DNA of 64,000 nt from Parasedimentitalea denitrificans (GTDB taxonomy: Bacteria; Pseudomonadota; Alphaproteobacteria; Rhodobacterales; Rhodobacteraceae), in NCBI RefSeq assembly GCF_011813015.1, contig NZ_QHLQ01000009.1, positions 1-64,000 of the forward strand, written 5' to 3'. The translations under genes were made by a program, and so were the position numbers. Below the pieces are notes generated by a model. The model searched no databases. It worked only from the letters and a program-made list of their open reading frames with translations, and was not told the DNA's origin. This document shows, in pieces, positions 62,561 to 64,000 of the stretch; position 1 is the first letter of the stretch; every line of letters starts with the position of its first letter.

Positions 62561-63436
62561 TTAGCCCAATACGCGCCCAGCCACAGCATCCAGTTTTGCC
62601 AGCAGCGCCGGGTCGCGTTTCTCAGGCGCAGTGATGATGGCATACTCTAGCGCGGTGTCACAGCCGTGTGGACAGGTCGAACGTTCTGGCCCCAGTATCG
62701 CAGGCAGGCGGCGTACGAGTTCGGCACCATTGCTCGAATTTCCCTGCAACGTCGCAATGATAGCCGTGATATCGACCGCACCGTGGTCGGGATGCCAGCT
62801 GTCAAAATCGGTGACCATGGCGACAGAGGCATAACAAAGCTCGGCTTCGCGGGCCAGCTTGGCCTCGGGCATATTGGTCATGCCAATGACATCAGCGCCC
62901 CATTGCTCGCGGTACATTTTGGATTCTGCCACTGTTGAGAACTGTGGTCCTTCCATCGCCAAATAGGTGCCACCACGATGCACAGTGATACCTGCATCGC
63001 GCGCGGCCGTTTCGCAGGCATCGCCCAAACGTGGGCAGGTTGGATGTGCGACGCTGACATGGGCAACACAGCCAGAGCCAAAGAAGCTTTTATCGCGGGC
63101 AACGGTTCGGTCGATGAACTGATCGACAATCACAAAATCACCCGGCGCCATCTCTTCGCGGAATGACCCACAGGCCGAAACAGAAATAACATCTGTTGCC
63201 CCCAGCCGTTTCAGCGCGTCGATATTGGCGCGGTAGGGCACATCTGACGGCGCGTGAACATGGCCGCGGCCGTGGCGTGGTAGAAAAGCCATTTTCACCC
63301 CGTCCAGCTCCCCCGTCAAAATCTGGTCAGACGGGACGCCCCACGGGGTTTCAACAGTGACCCATGCTGCATCCTGTAGGCCGTCGATTTCATAGAGGCC
63401 TGAGCCTCCGACCACGCCGATCAATGTTTCTGTCAC
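62561..63436 (-). CDS. mtnP: S-methyl-5'-thioadenosine phosphorylase
   Basis: A 291-aa PNP-family enzyme splitting methylthioadenosine to adenine and methylthioribose-1-phosphate. Motifs: VVGGSGLYEIDGL (8-20, phosphate loop), LPRHGRGHVHAPSDVPYRAN (about 52-71), YLAMEGPQFSTVAES (about 154-168) and IGMTNMPEAKLAREAELCY (about 183-201). The start is GTG 63436 with GGAGT eight bases upstream. Together with apt it recycles the adenine of methylthioadenosine. Confidence 0.94.
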   Translation of the reverse strand: MTETLIGVVGGSGLYEIDGLQDAAWVTVETPWGVPSDQILTGELDGVKMAFLPRHGRGHVHAPSDVPYRANIDALKRLGATDVISVSACGSFREEMAPGDFVIVDQFIDRTVARDKSFFGSGCVAHVSVAHPTCPRLGDACETAARDAGITVHRGGTYLAMEGPQFSTVAESKMYREQWGADVIGMTNMPEAKLAREAELCYASVAMVTDFDSWHPDHGAVDITAIIATLQGNSSNGAELVRRLPAILGPERSTCPHGCDTALEYAIITAPEKRDPALLAKLDAVAGRVLG

Positions 63437-63528
63437 CGGGCTGACTCCGCGTTAGATATGTTGTGTGATTTTTTGCAGTGCTTTCAGGATGTTTGCAAGG
63501 GCTGGCAAGGGAGTGTGAATTACAGAGG

Positions 63529-63942
63529 TCAGCTTTTCTTGTGTAGAGGTTCCAACTGAGGGGCCTCGTGCATCATTTTGCGAAATGAAGGACATTCAGC
63601 GTGACTGGGGGCTGAGCATTCGGCCACATGTCGCAGGGCGCGCACCAGGATCCTAAGCCGACGGATGTGTTGTTCGACCTCATCTGCTTTTGCGTGCAGG
63701 GCCGGACGATCAATTTCAAACTGCCCGCTGTCTTGAAACATTGCCCCTATTTCATCCAGAGAAAAACCGGCAGATTGCCCCATAGAAATAAGGGCCAGAC
63801 GGTCCAGTACCGTGTCGTCATACTGGCGGCGTAGTCCCTTACGGCTGTCGGGTTGGATCAGGCCCAGTTTCTCGTAATAGCGTAACGCCGAAGCTTTGAA
63901 GCCCGAGAGTTTCGCGACTTCACCGATGTCCAGAGAATTCAT
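63529..63942 (-). CDS. MerR-family transcriptional regulator
   Basis: A 137-aa regulator. The N-terminal helix-turn-helix (4-50) has IGEVAKLSGFKASALRYYEK and GLRRQYDDTVLDRLALI. A coiled-coil dimer helix follows (about 75-108, RPALHAKADEVEQHIRRLRI). The tail has two cysteines with a His between (ECSAPSHAECPSF, about 114-126), which might sense a metal, thiol stress or an electrophile. A MerR-type operator/promoter overlaps its start region, facing the opposite way. Confidence 0.92.
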   Translation of the reverse strand: MNSLDIGEVAKLSGFKASALRYYEKLGLIQPDSRKGLRRQYDDTVLDRLALISMGQSAGFSLDEIGAMFQDSGQFEIDRPALHAKADEVEQHIRRLRILVRALRHVAECSAPSHAECPSFRKMMHEAPQLEPLHKKS

Positions 63943-63943
63943 A

Positions 63944-63974
63944 TTGACCTCAAGCTGGCTTCAAGTTGCAGACA
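63944..63974 (+). promoter_or_regulatory. MerR-type promoter and operator reading out of the window
   Basis: TTGACC (63944-63949), a 19-base spacer (63950-63968), then CAGACA. The imperfect dyad ACCTCAAGC-tg-GCTTCAAGT (7 of 9 paired) overlaps the spacer. The 19-base spacing is the hallmark of MerR-activated promoters. The target gene must be to the right of base 64000. Confidence 0.7.
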
Positions 63975-64000
63975 TGCCTTTGTTTGGAACTCAGGTCAAT

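Noticed and set aside
63974..64000. A start of a plus-strand gene at ATG 63974
   Set aside because: It would lie upstream of or at the expected transcription start of the MerR promoter and has no ribosome site; only nine codons are visible.
1..64000. CRISPR arrays, prophage genes, restriction systems or toxin-antitoxin pairs
   Set aside because: No regularly spaced repeats and no recognisable genes of these types were seen; the orphan 174-aa gene alone is too weak to call a system.

Overview
The window is about 64 kb of gene-dense chromosome from an alphaproteobacterium, almost certainly a marine roseobacter-type member of the Rhodobacterales. This rests on gene content and order: a ruvCAB-ybgC-tolQRAB-pal-cpoB-tilS-ftsH run, a ctaC-ctaB-ctaG-ctaE-surf1-thrC run, a tad pilus cluster with an attached AAA ATPase, a DUF1127 protein, succinyl-CoA:3-ketoacid CoA transferase, and a Lys/Ala-rich tail on TopA. 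I recognise no rRNA, tRNA or CRISPR array.

Layout. 1-1830 is the only clearly accessory patch. It holds the end of an IS903-group IS5-family element, a decayed transaldolase 3' end, an orphan 174-aa protein and the intact transaldolase. 1.9-8.1 kb carries priA, an MFS transporter, prmA, two small conserved genes and a DUF1127 protein. 8.4-20.4 kb is the recombination (ruvC, ruvA, ruvB) and envelope (tolQ, tolR, tolA, tolB, pal, cpoB) block, ending in tilS and ftsH. 20.7-24.4 kb has a MOSC protein and a one-carbon module (fhs, a chorismate mutase, folD). 24.5-28.1 kb (minus strand) has a thioesterase and the helicase plus phosphoesterase of the ligase-associated repair set. 28.2-40.3 kb (minus strand) is a tad/flp pilus cluster. 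It comprises two Flp pilins (one below the usual size cut-off), cpaB, cpaC, an OmpA lipoprotein, cpaE, cpaF, tadB, tadC, two TPR lipoproteins, cpaA and a winged-helix AAA+ ATPase. A lytic transglycosylase is divergent from it.

40.6-49.8 kb holds scoAB, topA, dprA and tldD. 49.9-57.5 kb is the cytochrome aa3 oxidase subunit and assembly operon running into thrC, an M16 peptidase and a GNAT acetyltransferase. 57.6-59.9 kb has an MBL-fold protein and an FAD-linked 2-hydroxyacid dehydrogenase. 59.9-63.4 kb (minus strand) groups an MFS carrier, apt, a LysE exporter and mtnP. The apt/mtnP pair recycles methylthioadenosine to AMP. The right edge has a MerR regulator with a textbook 19-bp-spacer promoter pointing out of the window.

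Most of the window is conserved core genome and I do not see a wholly new multi-gene system. The observations most worth following are these: the intact-transaldolase / cargo / displaced-3'-end arrangement at the left edge; the AAA+ ATPase attached to the tad cluster; the second Flp pilin and the hairpin between the pilins; a perfect FNR-type box between tldD and ctaC; candidate SOS and CtrA sites before ruvC; and a repeated 3'-end element scattered through the intergenic regions.
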